Shown in pieces: positions 1-6,659 of a stretch of DNA of 6,851 bases. How positions within the stretch are numbered: the first letter of the stretch is position 1; every line of letters begins with the position of its first letter. The notes under the pieces were generated by a model. It searched no databases, was not told the origin of the DNA, and saw nothing but the letters and a program-made list of their open reading frames with translations. A program made the position numbers and the translations under genes. Origin of the DNA: an uncultured Parabacteroides sp. Its GTDB lineage: Bacteria; Bacteroidota; Bacteroidia; Bacteroidales; Tannerellaceae. The DNA is taken from positions 1 to 6,851 of the forward strand of contig CALBYC010000098.1 of assembly GCA_937890135.1 (NCBI GenBank). Reading direction: 5' to 3'.

Positions 1-1406
1 ATGATACTACCGGCATAAAAGGTGTCATTCTTTCCGGTAGCCCATATTCTGTATATGACCCTAATGCCTTCAAGGCTGATTTGAGTCAATTCAGAGGGAA
101 ATATCCTGTTTTAGGCATTTGCTATGGAGCACAATATATCGCCTATACCTCAGGTGGCAAAGTCGAATCAGCTAATTCCCGAGAATATGGCCGTGCCAAT
201 CTCTCAGCCATTGATGCTGATGATCCTTTGTTCAAAGGCATTAAGGTTGGTTCACAAATTTGGATGTCTCATGGTGATTCCATTACAGAATTGCCAAGCA
301 ACTTCGAAATCATTGCCAGCACAAAAGATGTAAAAAATGCAGCTTATCATGTCGAAGGTGAACAGACTTGGGGTGTACAATTCCATCCCGAGGTGTATCA
401 TACCGCGGATGGAATAAGGTTGCTGGATAATTTTTTGAATATTTGCGGCTGTGCAAAGGATTGGACCCCGGCTTCCTTTATCGAATCAACCGTTGCGGAG
501 CTTAAGAAAAAATTAGGTGATGACAAGGTGATTTTGGCATTGTCTGGCGGCGTGGATTCATCTGTGACTGCAGTCTTGCTTAACAAAGCAATAGGAAAAA
601 ATCTTACCTGTATCTTTGTAGATCATGGATTATTGCGCAAGAACGAATTTGAGAATGTACTGAAAGACTACGAACACCTTGGCTTGAACGTAATAGGAGT
701 TAACGCAAAGGCTAAGTTCTATGGAGAATTGGCAGGAGTAACCGACCCGGAGCAAAAACGCAAGATTATAGGTAAGGGCTTTATTGATGTTTTCGACGAA
801 GAGGCAAAGAAGCTGAAGGACATCAAATGGTTAGGGCAAGGAACGATTTACCCAGACGTAATTGAATCTTTGTCAATTACGGGAACAACAATCAAAAGTC
901 ATCACAATGTAGGCGGCCTTCCTAAAAAAATGAACCTGAAATTAGTAGAGCCTTTACGATTATTGTTCAAAGATGAAGTTCGCCGCGTCGGAATTGAGTT
1001 AGGAATGCAAGAACATTTGATTAAACGCCATCCATTCCCTGGCCCGGGTTTAGGCATTCGTATCTTGGGTGACATAACTGAAGAAAAAGTCCGCATCTTA
1101 CAAGATGCAGATGATATTTATATGTCATTGATGCGAGAATGGGGATTATATGACAAGGTATGGCAAGCAGGTGCCATTTTGCTCCCTATTCGTTCTGTAG
1201 GAGTGATGGGTGACGAACGCACCTATGAAAACACTATAGCTCTGCGTGCGGTGACATCATCCGATGCCATGACCGCTGATTGGGCCCATTTGCCTTATGA
1301 TTTTTTGGGAAAAGTTTCCAATGAAATTATTAACAAGGTAAAAGGTGTAAATCGTGTAGTTTACGATATCAGCTCCAAGCCGCCTTCGACAATTGAATGG
1401 GAATAA
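1..1406 (+). CDS. guaA: GMP synthase (glutamine-hydrolysing), 5' truncated
   Basis: Cytosolic enzyme of purine synthesis that converts XMP to GMP using ATP and ammonia from glutamine. The reading frame is open from base 3 (first full codon GAT) and enters from outside the window. 467 residues are visible, and roughly 40 N-terminal residues are missing if the usual length of about 508 applies. The class I glutamine amidotransferase domain shows GVILSGSP, the nucleophile Cys in LGICYGAQ (codon 120-122) and the His/Glu pair in FHPEVYH (384-392). The ATP-pyrophosphatase P-loop SGGVDSS lies at 543-563. The dimerisation domain follows, with RHPFPGPGLG and the classic ending KPPSTIEWE. No residue of the active sites seen is missing. 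The internal TTG at 81 is not a start, because homology continues upstream of it. It ends in tandem TAA TAA stops 11 nt before a terminator, so it is probably transcriptionally separate from nagA. Confidence 0.97.
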   Translation, partial: DTTGIKGVILSGSPYSVYDPNAFKADLSQFRGKYPVLGICYGAQYIAYTSGGKVESANSREYGRANLSAIDADDPLFKGIKVGSQIWMSHGDSITELPSNFEIIASTKDVKNAAYHVEGEQTWGVQFHPEVYHTADGIRLLDNFLNICGCAKDWTPASFIESTVAELKKKLGDDKVILALSGGVDSSVTAVLLNKAIGKNLTCIFVDHGLLRKNEFENVLKDYEHLGLNVIGVNAKAKFYGELAGVTDPEQKRKIIGKGFIDVFDEEAKKLKDIKWLGQGTIYPDVIESLSITGTTIKSHHNVGGLPKKMNLKLVEPLRLLFKDEVRRVGIELGMQEHLIKRHPFPGPGLGIRILGDITEEKVRILQDADDIYMSLMREWGLYDKVWQAGAILLPIRSVGVMGDERTYENTIALRAVTSSDAMTADWAHLPYDFLGKVSNEIINKVKGVNRVVYDISSKPPSTIEWE

Positions 1407-1416
1407 TAAAAGAAAT

Positions 1417-1472
1417 AAAGCTTGATTAAAATTTGAGGAACAAAATGACTGGAATTTTAATCAGGCTTTTTT
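1417..1472 (+). terminator. Rho-independent terminator of guaA
   Basis: The arms at 1417-1433 and 1453-1469 pair over 17 bp with a single G-U wobble. They enclose a 19-nt loop, and a run of six T (1467-1472) overlaps the 3' arm and follows it. The stem is AT-rich but long, and it starts 11 nt after the guaA stop codon. Confidence 0.85.
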
Positions 1473-1492
1473 ATTAAGCTATCGTTTTTTCT

Positions 1493-1500
1493 TACTTTTG
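1493..1500 (+). promoter_or_regulatory. Candidate Bacteroidota promoter (-7 box) for the nagA pair
   Basis: TACTTTTG matches the Bacteroidota -7 consensus TAnnTTTG, and the next base is C as is common. The -33 region falls in the T-rich tail of the guaA terminator, and no clean TTTG is seen there. Transcription would start near 1507, giving a leader of about 90 nt that is very A-rich just before the ATG at 1599. That fits initiation without a Shine-Dalgarno sequence. Confidence 0.5.
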
Positions 1501-1598
1501 CTAAAGATATTGGAACATGAGTTTTGCAAAATTATATAGAAGGACTTATGTTCAACAAAAAAACATAAAACAAAAAAACAAGAATAAAAAACACAACA

Positions 1599-2765
1599 AT
1601 GCTGCAACAGATTATAAATGGTAAGATTCTTACTCCGCAAGGTTGGCTAAAAGACGGTTCTGTCTTGATTCAGGATAATAAAATTCTGGAAGTTACAAAT
1701 TGTGATCTCGCCATCGTCGGAGCGAAATTGATTGATGCAAAAGGTATGTATATAGTGCCTGGAGGCATTGAGATACACTCGCATGGCGCAGGTGGAAGAG
1801 ATTTCATGGAAGGAACAGAAGAAGCTTTCAAAGTTGCTATTCAAACTCATATGAGATATGGAACCACATCTATATTCCCGACCCTCTCTTCTTCCACCGT
1901 TCAAATGATTCGTGCTGCTGCCGAAACAACTGAAAAATTGATGGCTGAAGTGGATAGCCCTGTTTTAGGACTTCATTTGGAAGGACCTTACTTTAATAAA
2001 AAAATGGCAGGAGCCCAGATTCCTGAATGGATTAAAGACCCAAATCCCGAAGAATACATACCATTACTGGAAGATACACATTGCATCAAACGTTGGGATG
2101 CCGCCCCGGAATTGTCAGGAGCCATGCAGTTTGGTAAATACATAACTTCAAAAGGTGTATTGGCAGCTGTAGGGCATACTCAAGCTGAATTTGAAGATAT
2201 CCGTACTGCCTATGAAGTGGGTTATAAACATGCCACGCATTTCTATAATGCTATGCCTGGTTTCCACAAGCGTAGAGAGTACAAGTATGAAGGCACGGTT
2301 GAAAGCATCTACCTGATTGACAATATGACAGTGGAGGTAGTAGCAGATGGCATACACGTTCCTCCAACCATTTTACGTTTGGTCTACAAGATTAAAGGCG
2401 TGGAACGCACTTGTTTGGTTACTGACTCCTTGGCTTGTACCGCTACTGACGCAAAAACTGCATTTGATCCTCGTGTCATCATTGAAGACGGCGTTTGTAA
2501 ATTGTCCGATCGTTCTGCTTTGGCAGGAAGTATTGCGACTATGGACCGTTTGGTTCGTACAATGGTGCAAAAAGCGGATATTCCTTTGGCTGATGCCGTA
2601 CGTATGGCATCTGAAACTCCCGCCCGTGTCATGGGGGTTTACGATAGGAAGGGCTCATTGCAGCGAGGTAAAGATGCAGATGTTGTCATACTTGATCGAG
2701 ATTTGAATGTCCGTGCCGTATGGGCTATGGGCAAATTGGTGGATGGTACAAACAAACTTTTTTAA
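1599..2765 (+). CDS. nagA: N-acetylglucosamine-6-phosphate deacetylase, copy 1
   Basis: Amidohydrolase-superfamily enzyme of the cytosol that removes acetate from GlcNAc-6-phosphate to give glucosamine-6-phosphate, which feeds glycolysis (via NagB) or wall synthesis. At 388 residues the length is normal for the family. Visible site residues are the HxH pair H60/H62 in the first strand motif, E128 in LHLEGPY, H193 in VGHT, H214 in ATHFYNAMP, H253 in DGIH and the catalytic D276 in LVTDS. N217/A218 and R226 fit the sugar-phosphate contacts known from E. coli NagA. The C-terminal GSLQRGKDADVVILD is the usual small beta-sandwich return. The ATG follows an A-rich leader and is the first good start. 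Copy 2 begins 22 nt downstream, so the two are almost certainly cotranscribed. Which copy is the main enzyme cannot be told from sequence. Confidence 0.93.
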   Translation: MLQQIINGKILTPQGWLKDGSVLIQDNKILEVTNCDLAIVGAKLIDAKGMYIVPGGIEIHSHGAGGRDFMEGTEEAFKVAIQTHMRYGTTSIFPTLSSSTVQMIRAAAETTEKLMAEVDSPVLGLHLEGPYFNKKMAGAQIPEWIKDPNPEEYIPLLEDTHCIKRWDAAPELSGAMQFGKYITSKGVLAAVGHTQAEFEDIRTAYEVGYKHATHFYNAMPGFHKRREYKYEGTVESIYLIDNMTVEVVADGIHVPPTILRLVYKIKGVERTCLVTDSLACTATDAKTAFDPRVIIEDGVCKLSDRSALAGSIATMDRLVRTMVQKADIPLADAVRMASETPARVMGVYDRKGSLQRGKDADVVILDRDLNVRAVWAMGKLVDGTNKLF

Positions 2766-2787
2766 GACCCTTAAATAAAGAGAAACA

Positions 2788-3951
2788 ATGCTAACACAAA
2801 TAATAAATGGGCGTATTTTGACCCCCAATGGATGGTTGAAAGGTGGTTCTGTCCTTATTAGCGATGGGAAGATATTGGAAGTCACCAATAGCGATTTAGC
2901 AGTCATAGGAGCCAAATTAATCGATGCTCGTGACATGTATGTACTTCCAGGCTTTGTTGCCATGCATGTACATGGTGGGGGAGGACACAACTTTAAGGAA
3001 GGGACACCAGAAGCATTTGACCTGGCCGTCCAAGCACACCTTCGGCATGGTGCGACCACGATTTTCCCGACATTGACGGCTGCCTCGAAGACTGAAATCA
3101 AGCAAGCTGTTACTGTTTGCGAGTCAATGATGGCAGAAAAGAATCCAATAGTAGGAGGACTTCATTTGGAAGGTCCATACCTGAATCCCGCTATGTCAAG
3201 CTCTTTGTTTGGTGGCTCAATCAAGCCGATTGACGAAGCAGAATACAAAGGAATTTTGGAAGAAACGCATTGCATCAAGCGATGGGACATCAGCCCTGAA
3301 TTGGATGGAGCCATCCCATTTGCGCGCTATGTCAAGTCGAAAGGCATCATGCTTGCCGTCACTCATACCGAAGCAGGATTTGAATTAATCAAAAATGCGT
3401 TCGAAGCTGGATTCACTCATGCCGCCCATTTTTATAATGCGATGCCGGGATTCCACAAACATCGTGAATACAAATATGAGGGAACAGTAGAAAGTGTATA
3501 CTTGATGGACGACATGACGGTGGAAGTGATTGCTGATGGAGCACATTTGCCTGCGACCATACTGAAGTTGGTCTACAAGCTGAAAGGTGTAGAAAAAACC
3601 TGCTTGGTAACGGATGCCATAGCATATGCCGCTTGTGAAAATCCAAAAGTCGATCCTCGGTATGTCATTGAAGACGGAGTATGCAAATTGGCAGACCATT
3701 CATCATTAGCTGGAAGTTTGGCGACCATGGATGATTTGGTTCGCATCATGGTGCAAAAAGCGGACATTCCTTTGGCTGATGCTGTAAGGATGGCCTCGGA
3801 GACACCTGCCCGCTTGATAGGTGTCGAGAAGCACAAGGGCTCCCTTAAGAAAGGGAAAGATGCCGACATATTGATTATGGACCGGAATTTGAATATTCGA
3901 GGTGTTTGGAAAAACGGAATAGCAGTTTCAGGTACGGACAATCTGAATTAA
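2788..3951 (+). CDS. nagA: N-acetylglucosamine-6-phosphate deacetylase, copy 2 (tandem paralogue)
   Basis: 387 residues, aligning to copy 1 nearly end to end with a one-residue gap near 287. Identity is about 63% by hand count. All expected site residues are kept: H60/H62, E128 (LHLEGPY), H193, H214 (AAHFYNAMP), H253 and D276 (LVTDA), and R226 is also kept. It therefore looks catalytically competent rather than decayed. The most divergent stretches are around residues 54-70, 99-112 and 132-156. These include the strand leading into the HxH motif (PGFVAMHVHGGGG against PGGIEIHSHGAGG in copy 1) and the segment after LHLEGPY. A difference in substrate or metal preference is possible but not shown. 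It ends in tandem TAA TAA stops, and no convincing terminator follows. Confidence 0.92.
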   Translation: MLTQIINGRILTPNGWLKGGSVLISDGKILEVTNSDLAVIGAKLIDARDMYVLPGFVAMHVHGGGGHNFKEGTPEAFDLAVQAHLRHGATTIFPTLTAASKTEIKQAVTVCESMMAEKNPIVGGLHLEGPYLNPAMSSSLFGGSIKPIDEAEYKGILEETHCIKRWDISPELDGAIPFARYVKSKGIMLAVTHTEAGFELIKNAFEAGFTHAAHFYNAMPGFHKHREYKYEGTVESVYLMDDMTVEVIADGAHLPATILKLVYKLKGVEKTCLVTDAIAYAACENPKVDPRYVIEDGVCKLADHSSLAGSLATMDDLVRIMVQKADIPLADAVRMASETPARLIGVEKHKGSLKKGKDADILIMDRNLNIRGVWKNGIAVSGTDNLN

Positions 3952-3989
3952 TAATTTCTCTATTTATTCGTATTGACATAACCAAAATA

Positions 3990-3997
3990 TACGTTTG
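3990..3997 (+). promoter_or_regulatory. Candidate promoter (-7 box) for the MBL-fold gene
   Basis: TACGTTTG fits TAnnTTTG exactly. A TTG at 3973-3975 lies upstream but is closer than the usual -33 spacing, so the upstream element is doubtful. Transcription would start near 4004, leaving a leader of about 57 nt before the ATG at 4061. The box overlaps the upstream in-frame TTG at 3995, which argues against that codon being a translation start. Confidence 0.45.
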
Positions 3998-4060
3998 ATT
4001 CGTTCCGGCTATTTGCTGTGTGGGCTGTTAGTTATTAACAATTTGAATCTATTGGAAAAT

Positions 4061-4867
4061 ATGAAAAGTATATTGGTTTCATTTATTGTATTAGCCTCAG
4101 CTTGTTGTTGTAAGGCGCAAGAACTGACATCCAAATTGTTGCATGTAGGGGATGTCAGTATTGAGTGGTTAAAAGACAAACCAGGAGAGGCAATGCGGGC
4201 GAAAAGTGTGTTTGCGGATGCTCCAGATTCCATTTTGATTTCACTTGGCCTTCAAAAAGGCATCCCGTCTTCAGTAAGTTGTTTCCTCATGTCCGTAAAT
4301 GGTCAAGATATCTTGTTCGATACTGGATTAGGAGGGGGCACAAGTCTTTTGACCGAGACTCTTGCAAAACAGGGGAAGAAACCGGAAGAGATCAAATTGA
4401 TTTATATCACGCATCTTCACGGAGACCATATTGGCGGTATGCTTAAAAATGGGAAAGCCGTTTTTCCAAATGCAGAAATATATCTGAATGAAATGGAATA
4501 TGTTGCATGGATGGGCATGCCGAAAGAGAAGAATGAAAAACAACGTAAGGTTCTTGATTTGTATAGAGACCGGCTTCATCTGTTCCATGTCGGCGACACA
4601 TTACCGGCTGGAATCGTTCCGATTGAAGCTTATGGACATACGCCGGGACATACTGTATTTCAAAAAGGAGGTGTCTTGGTTATAGGAGACTTGATGCATG
4701 GCGCAGAGTTGCAAATGAAACATCCTGAATATTGTGCTTCGTATGATATGGATAAAAAGAAAGCAATTGAAAGCAGGAAAAGAATTTTGGATTATGCAAA
4801 AAAGAACGGTTTAGTGATGGCGGGCATGCACTTGCCTGCTCCAGGTTTCATCGATTTAAGGGAATGA
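4061..4867 (+). CDS. Exported metallo-beta-lactamase-fold hydrolase
   Basis: 268 residues from the ATG at 4061. The frame stays open back to a TTG at 3995, but the ATG gives a clean signal peptide and the TTG sits inside a promoter-like element. Residues 1-20 form a basic-hydrophobic signal. Cleavage is likely near CKA-Q, or a lipid anchor forms on one of the cysteines 15-17 (the lipobox ASAC is imperfect), so the protein acts in the periplasm or at an envelope surface. Zinc ligands are complete: H118, H120, D122 and H123 (HLHGDH), H197 (GHTPGH), D210 (VIGD) and H257 (GMHLPAP). This is the glyoxalase II/lactonase-like branch (COG0491 type), which hydrolyses esters, thioesters or lactones. The substrate is not recognisable. 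It lies 109 nt after nagA copy 2, with its own candidate promoter and its own terminator. Read-through from nagA is also possible. Confidence 0.85.
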   Translation: MKSILVSFIVLASACCCKAQELTSKLLHVGDVSIEWLKDKPGEAMRAKSVFADAPDSILISLGLQKGIPSSVSCFLMSVNGQDILFDTGLGGGTSLLTETLAKQGKKPEEIKLIYITHLHGDHIGGMLKNGKAVFPNAEIYLNEMEYVAWMGMPKEKNEKQRKVLDLYRDRLHLFHVGDTLPAGIVPIEAYGHTPGHTVFQKGGVLVIGDLMHGAELQMKHPEYCASYDMDKKKAIESRKRILDYAKKNGLVMAGMHLPAPGFIDLRE

Positions 4868-4876
4868 CATGGAAAC

Positions 4877-4921
4877 GCGCAATCACCTCTGGCGATAGCA
4901 AGAAGTGATTGCGCTATTTTT
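4877..4921 (+). terminator. Rho-independent terminator of the MBL-fold gene
   Basis: Perfect 10-bp arms GCGCAATCAC (4877-4886) and GTGATTGCGC (4905-4914). After one C-A mismatch they extend by 3 more pairs (4888-4890 with 4901-4903), enclosing a 10-nt loop and followed by TATTTTT. On the minus strand the same hairpin could serve the convergent ATPase gene, but no good U tract follows there. A second small stem, GCGGG/CCCGC at 4931-4946, also lies between the two stop codons and may help. Confidence 0.85.
4903..4913 (+). repeat. 11-bp direct repeat, left copy
   Basis: AAGTGATTGCG occurs here, inside the 3' part of the MBL-gene terminator, and again at 6626-6636 beyond the other end of the ATPase-DUF4435 gene. 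Both copies are preceded by CAAG within a few bases. It may be a boundary repeat of an inserted cassette or a coincidence. Confidence 0.5.
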
Positions 4922-4962
4922 CAAACTAAGGCGGGAGCATACCCGCATACTAAAAGGGTCTT

Positions 4963-6522
4963 TTACTTCGGAACTCCCAGCGAGCTTCGGATGGCCTTCC
5001 TGATTATCTCTGCCTCGTTCCCGTTTTCCCGTAATAAATTTAGGATGAAATCGAGATAATTCTCTTTGGAATGAATGCCGCAAAGCTGGCACACTTGGCT
5101 TTCTGGAAGCATCCCCTTCTGGTTATATACGCGTAGTATCAATTTGTAGTTGCCCGTGTCGATATATGATTTAAACCGCCTTCGTATCGTTTCATATACT
5201 TCTTCCACGCAAATGCGCTCGCGAATCTCTTCCACATGCCCGTTGAGCTGTTCAAAAGAATGGATTTTGTAATTCAAGGAAGTTTCCAGCTTCTTCTTGA
5301 TTTTGTGCTTTGTATGCAAGATGACCTGCTCCTCCAACTCGTTTTCAAAAAGTTGGATTACATTTTTCTTTACCATTTCAAACACCCTGTCAGGATTCTT
5401 CTTGAGCTTGGAGGCAACTGTTCTGACGACTTCTTCCAGCATCAGCAGGTTCTCGACTTCAGCCACATCCGGGACAAAAATATGCTGCCTGTTCAAATGT
5501 TCGATTTCTTTGTCCGTACGCCTGTCTCTGTCGACGATGCCGAAACTCGCCAACGTGTGGAATTCCTTCATTTGATTAAAAGCCTTGGTCGTTTCTATCA
5601 CCTTTTGGCATCCTCCCATCGGTTTGACCATGTAATCTGGGAAAACAAGGGAATAGAGACGAAAGTCTATGCTGTTGTTCTCTGTCCCTTCGATGAAAAG
5701 GACGGGCTTTCTGTTACCTAAAACTTCCATATACAGTTCCTCAGGCAATGAAGTACTGTTCTCGATCAATTGGTAATCCCATATTTTATTATCGGCATCA
5801 AAATCTTTTATCCACAGTCGCTTGCATGACCTCCGTGAAAGGGCGAAGTCGATGTCGTGCGTCAGGTAAACGTATGAGCAGTCAGGCCTTAGTTGCTCAA
5901 TCCTGTCCCATAGCAGGTTTTTGATGGAATCGTGCAACAATGTTTCGGGCTCTTCTATGATCAACAAAGCCCGTGCGGGCGCAAAGAGGGCAGCTCCGAC
6001 AAGATAGAATACAAGCTTCTCGCTATCGCTCATTCTTCCTGCGTTGTATGAGAGGCTGCGGTGGTAGGTGGAAACGACTTCGAAAAAGCCTGACTTCCTC
6101 ACCAGGCGGTTGTGCGGAAACATTTCTTCCCAGACTGTTTGGATCAAATCCAATTTTGTGACCGGAGGCTGCAACCCTTCTTCTTTTTTGCAGGATTCTT
6201 TATAGTTCACTGAAATATCGAATTCTTCTTGTTGCAACCGGACAATCATCTTCTCGTATTCGGTAACATGCGGCAGCAGCAGCCGTTCCTTGATAAGAGT
6301 TTGTAGTTGCAACCATCCCTCTTCGTTCCTCTCCTCATCGGATCGACGTGAAATGAACAATGCATGCAATCCCGATATGAGAGTTGACTTTCCAGGATTC
6401 AGGGTGGATATCATCTTGCCAAATGAGCTTTTGCCAATGCCATTTGTACCGATGACGACCAGACACCGAGTGTCGACGGACACCTCTTCCTGCTTGATGT
6501 TTACAGGTAATTCTATTTTCAT
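4963..6522 (-). CDS. ATPase-DUF4435 fusion protein, probable merged PARIS (AriA-AriB) anti-phage protein
   Basis: 519 residues from the ATG at 6522. An in-frame TTG at 6546 would add 8 residues but lies inside a promoter-like box. Residue numbers here count from that TTG; subtract 8 for the ATG. Residues 30-270 form a compact ABC/OLD-type (AAA15/AAA21-like) ATPase: Walker A GTNGIGKSS (33-41), signature-like GRMSDSEK (170-177), Walker B LLIIEEPE (194-201) and H-loop THD (H230). Residues 280-527 match DUF4435, a TOPRIM-like nuclease: VLFIEG with E286, GIVDRDRR with D339 and D341, then DVAEVENLL (360-368). In PARIS, AriA holds AriB until a phage anti-restriction protein is sensed; AriB then cuts host tRNA-Lys and growth stops. 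Fused versions of the two are known. The role here is inferred from domains, and another OLD-like function is possible. No transmembrane segment or signal is seen. It is convergent with the MBL gene, and no partner gene adjoins it inside the window. Confidence 0.85.
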   Translation of the reverse strand: MKIELPVNIKQEEVSVDTRCLVVIGTNGIGKSSFGKMISTLNPGKSTLISGLHALFISRRSDEERNEEGWLQLQTLIKERLLLPHVTEYEKMIVRLQQEEFDISVNYKESCKKEEGLQPPVTKLDLIQTVWEEMFPHNRLVRKSGFFEVVSTYHRSLSYNAGRMSDSEKLVFYLVGAALFAPARALLIIEEPETLLHDSIKNLLWDRIEQLRPDCSYVYLTHDIDFALSRRSCKRLWIKDFDADNKIWDYQLIENSTSLPEELYMEVLGNRKPVLFIEGTENNSIDFRLYSLVFPDYMVKPMGGCQKVIETTKAFNQMKEFHTLASFGIVDRDRRTDKEIEHLNRQHIFVPDVAEVENLLMLEEVVRTVASKLKKNPDRVFEMVKKNVIQLFENELEEQVILHTKHKIKKKLETSLNYKIHSFEQLNGHVEEIRERICVEEVYETIRRRFKSYIDTGNYKLILRVYNQKGMLPESQVCQLCGIHSKENYLDFILNLLRENGNEAEIIRKAIRSSLGVPK

Positions 6523-6543
6523 GGCCTCAAGATTATTTGATAG

Positions 6544-6551
6544 CAAATGTA
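6544..6551 (-). promoter_or_regulatory. Candidate promoter (-7 box) for the ATPase-DUF4435 gene
   Basis: On the minus strand TACATTTG fits TAnnTTTG and is followed by C. No TTTG is seen at the -33 position. Transcription would start near 6537, about 15 nt before the ATG at 6522. This supports the ATG over the TTG at 6546, which lies within the box. Confidence 0.5.
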
Positions 6552-6625
6552 ATAAATTCTCATCTCCTTTACGTGCTGTTTGGATGTTTTTAAGCTTTTC
6601 TTCAAGAAGTGGGAATGTTCAAGGA

Positions 6626-6636
6626 AAGTGATTGCG
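6626..6636 (+). repeat. 11-bp direct repeat, right copy
   Basis: Second copy of AAGTGATTGCG, upstream of the ATPase-DUF4435 gene. Its last five bases form the outer part of the left arm of the palindrome at 6632-6659. With the left copy at 4903-4913 it brackets the whole defence gene and its promoter. Confidence 0.5.
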
Positions 6637-6659
6637 ACCTTTCCCGGAAAAGGTCGCAA
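6632..6659. repeat. Perfect inverted repeat (11-bp arms, 6-nt loop)
   Basis: Arms TTGCGACCTTT (6632-6642) and AAAGGTCGCAA (6649-6659) pair perfectly around CCCGGA. Neither strand has a T tract directly after it, so it is not a standard terminator. It lies about 80 bp upstream of the candidate promoter of the ATPase-DUF4435 gene and could be an operator, a recombination site, or a terminator lacking its tail. Confidence 0.8.

Noticed and set aside
1522..1531. Perfect palindrome TTTTGCAAAA in the nagA leader as an operator
   Set aside because: It is short, AT-rich and likely by chance in such a leader, and no second copy or known regulator motif supports it.
2655..3101. Minus-strand open frame of 148 codons over the nagA junction
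   Set aside because: It is antisense to two clear NagA genes, crosses their junction and shows no motif of its own.
3995..4060. Upstream TTG start for the MBL-fold gene, adding 22 residues
   Set aside because: It would bury the signal peptide behind another segment, and the TTG lies inside a TAnnTTTG promoter-like box. The ATG at 4061 fits better.
5236..5721. Plus-strand open frame of 161 codons inside the ATPase-DUF4435 gene
   Set aside because: It is antisense to the TOPRIM-like domain, whose minus-strand translation carries clear family motifs. The plus frame has none.
6632..6659. Palindrome read as a rho-independent terminator
   Set aside because: No T tract directly follows on either strand, and no gene end is seen next to it within the window.
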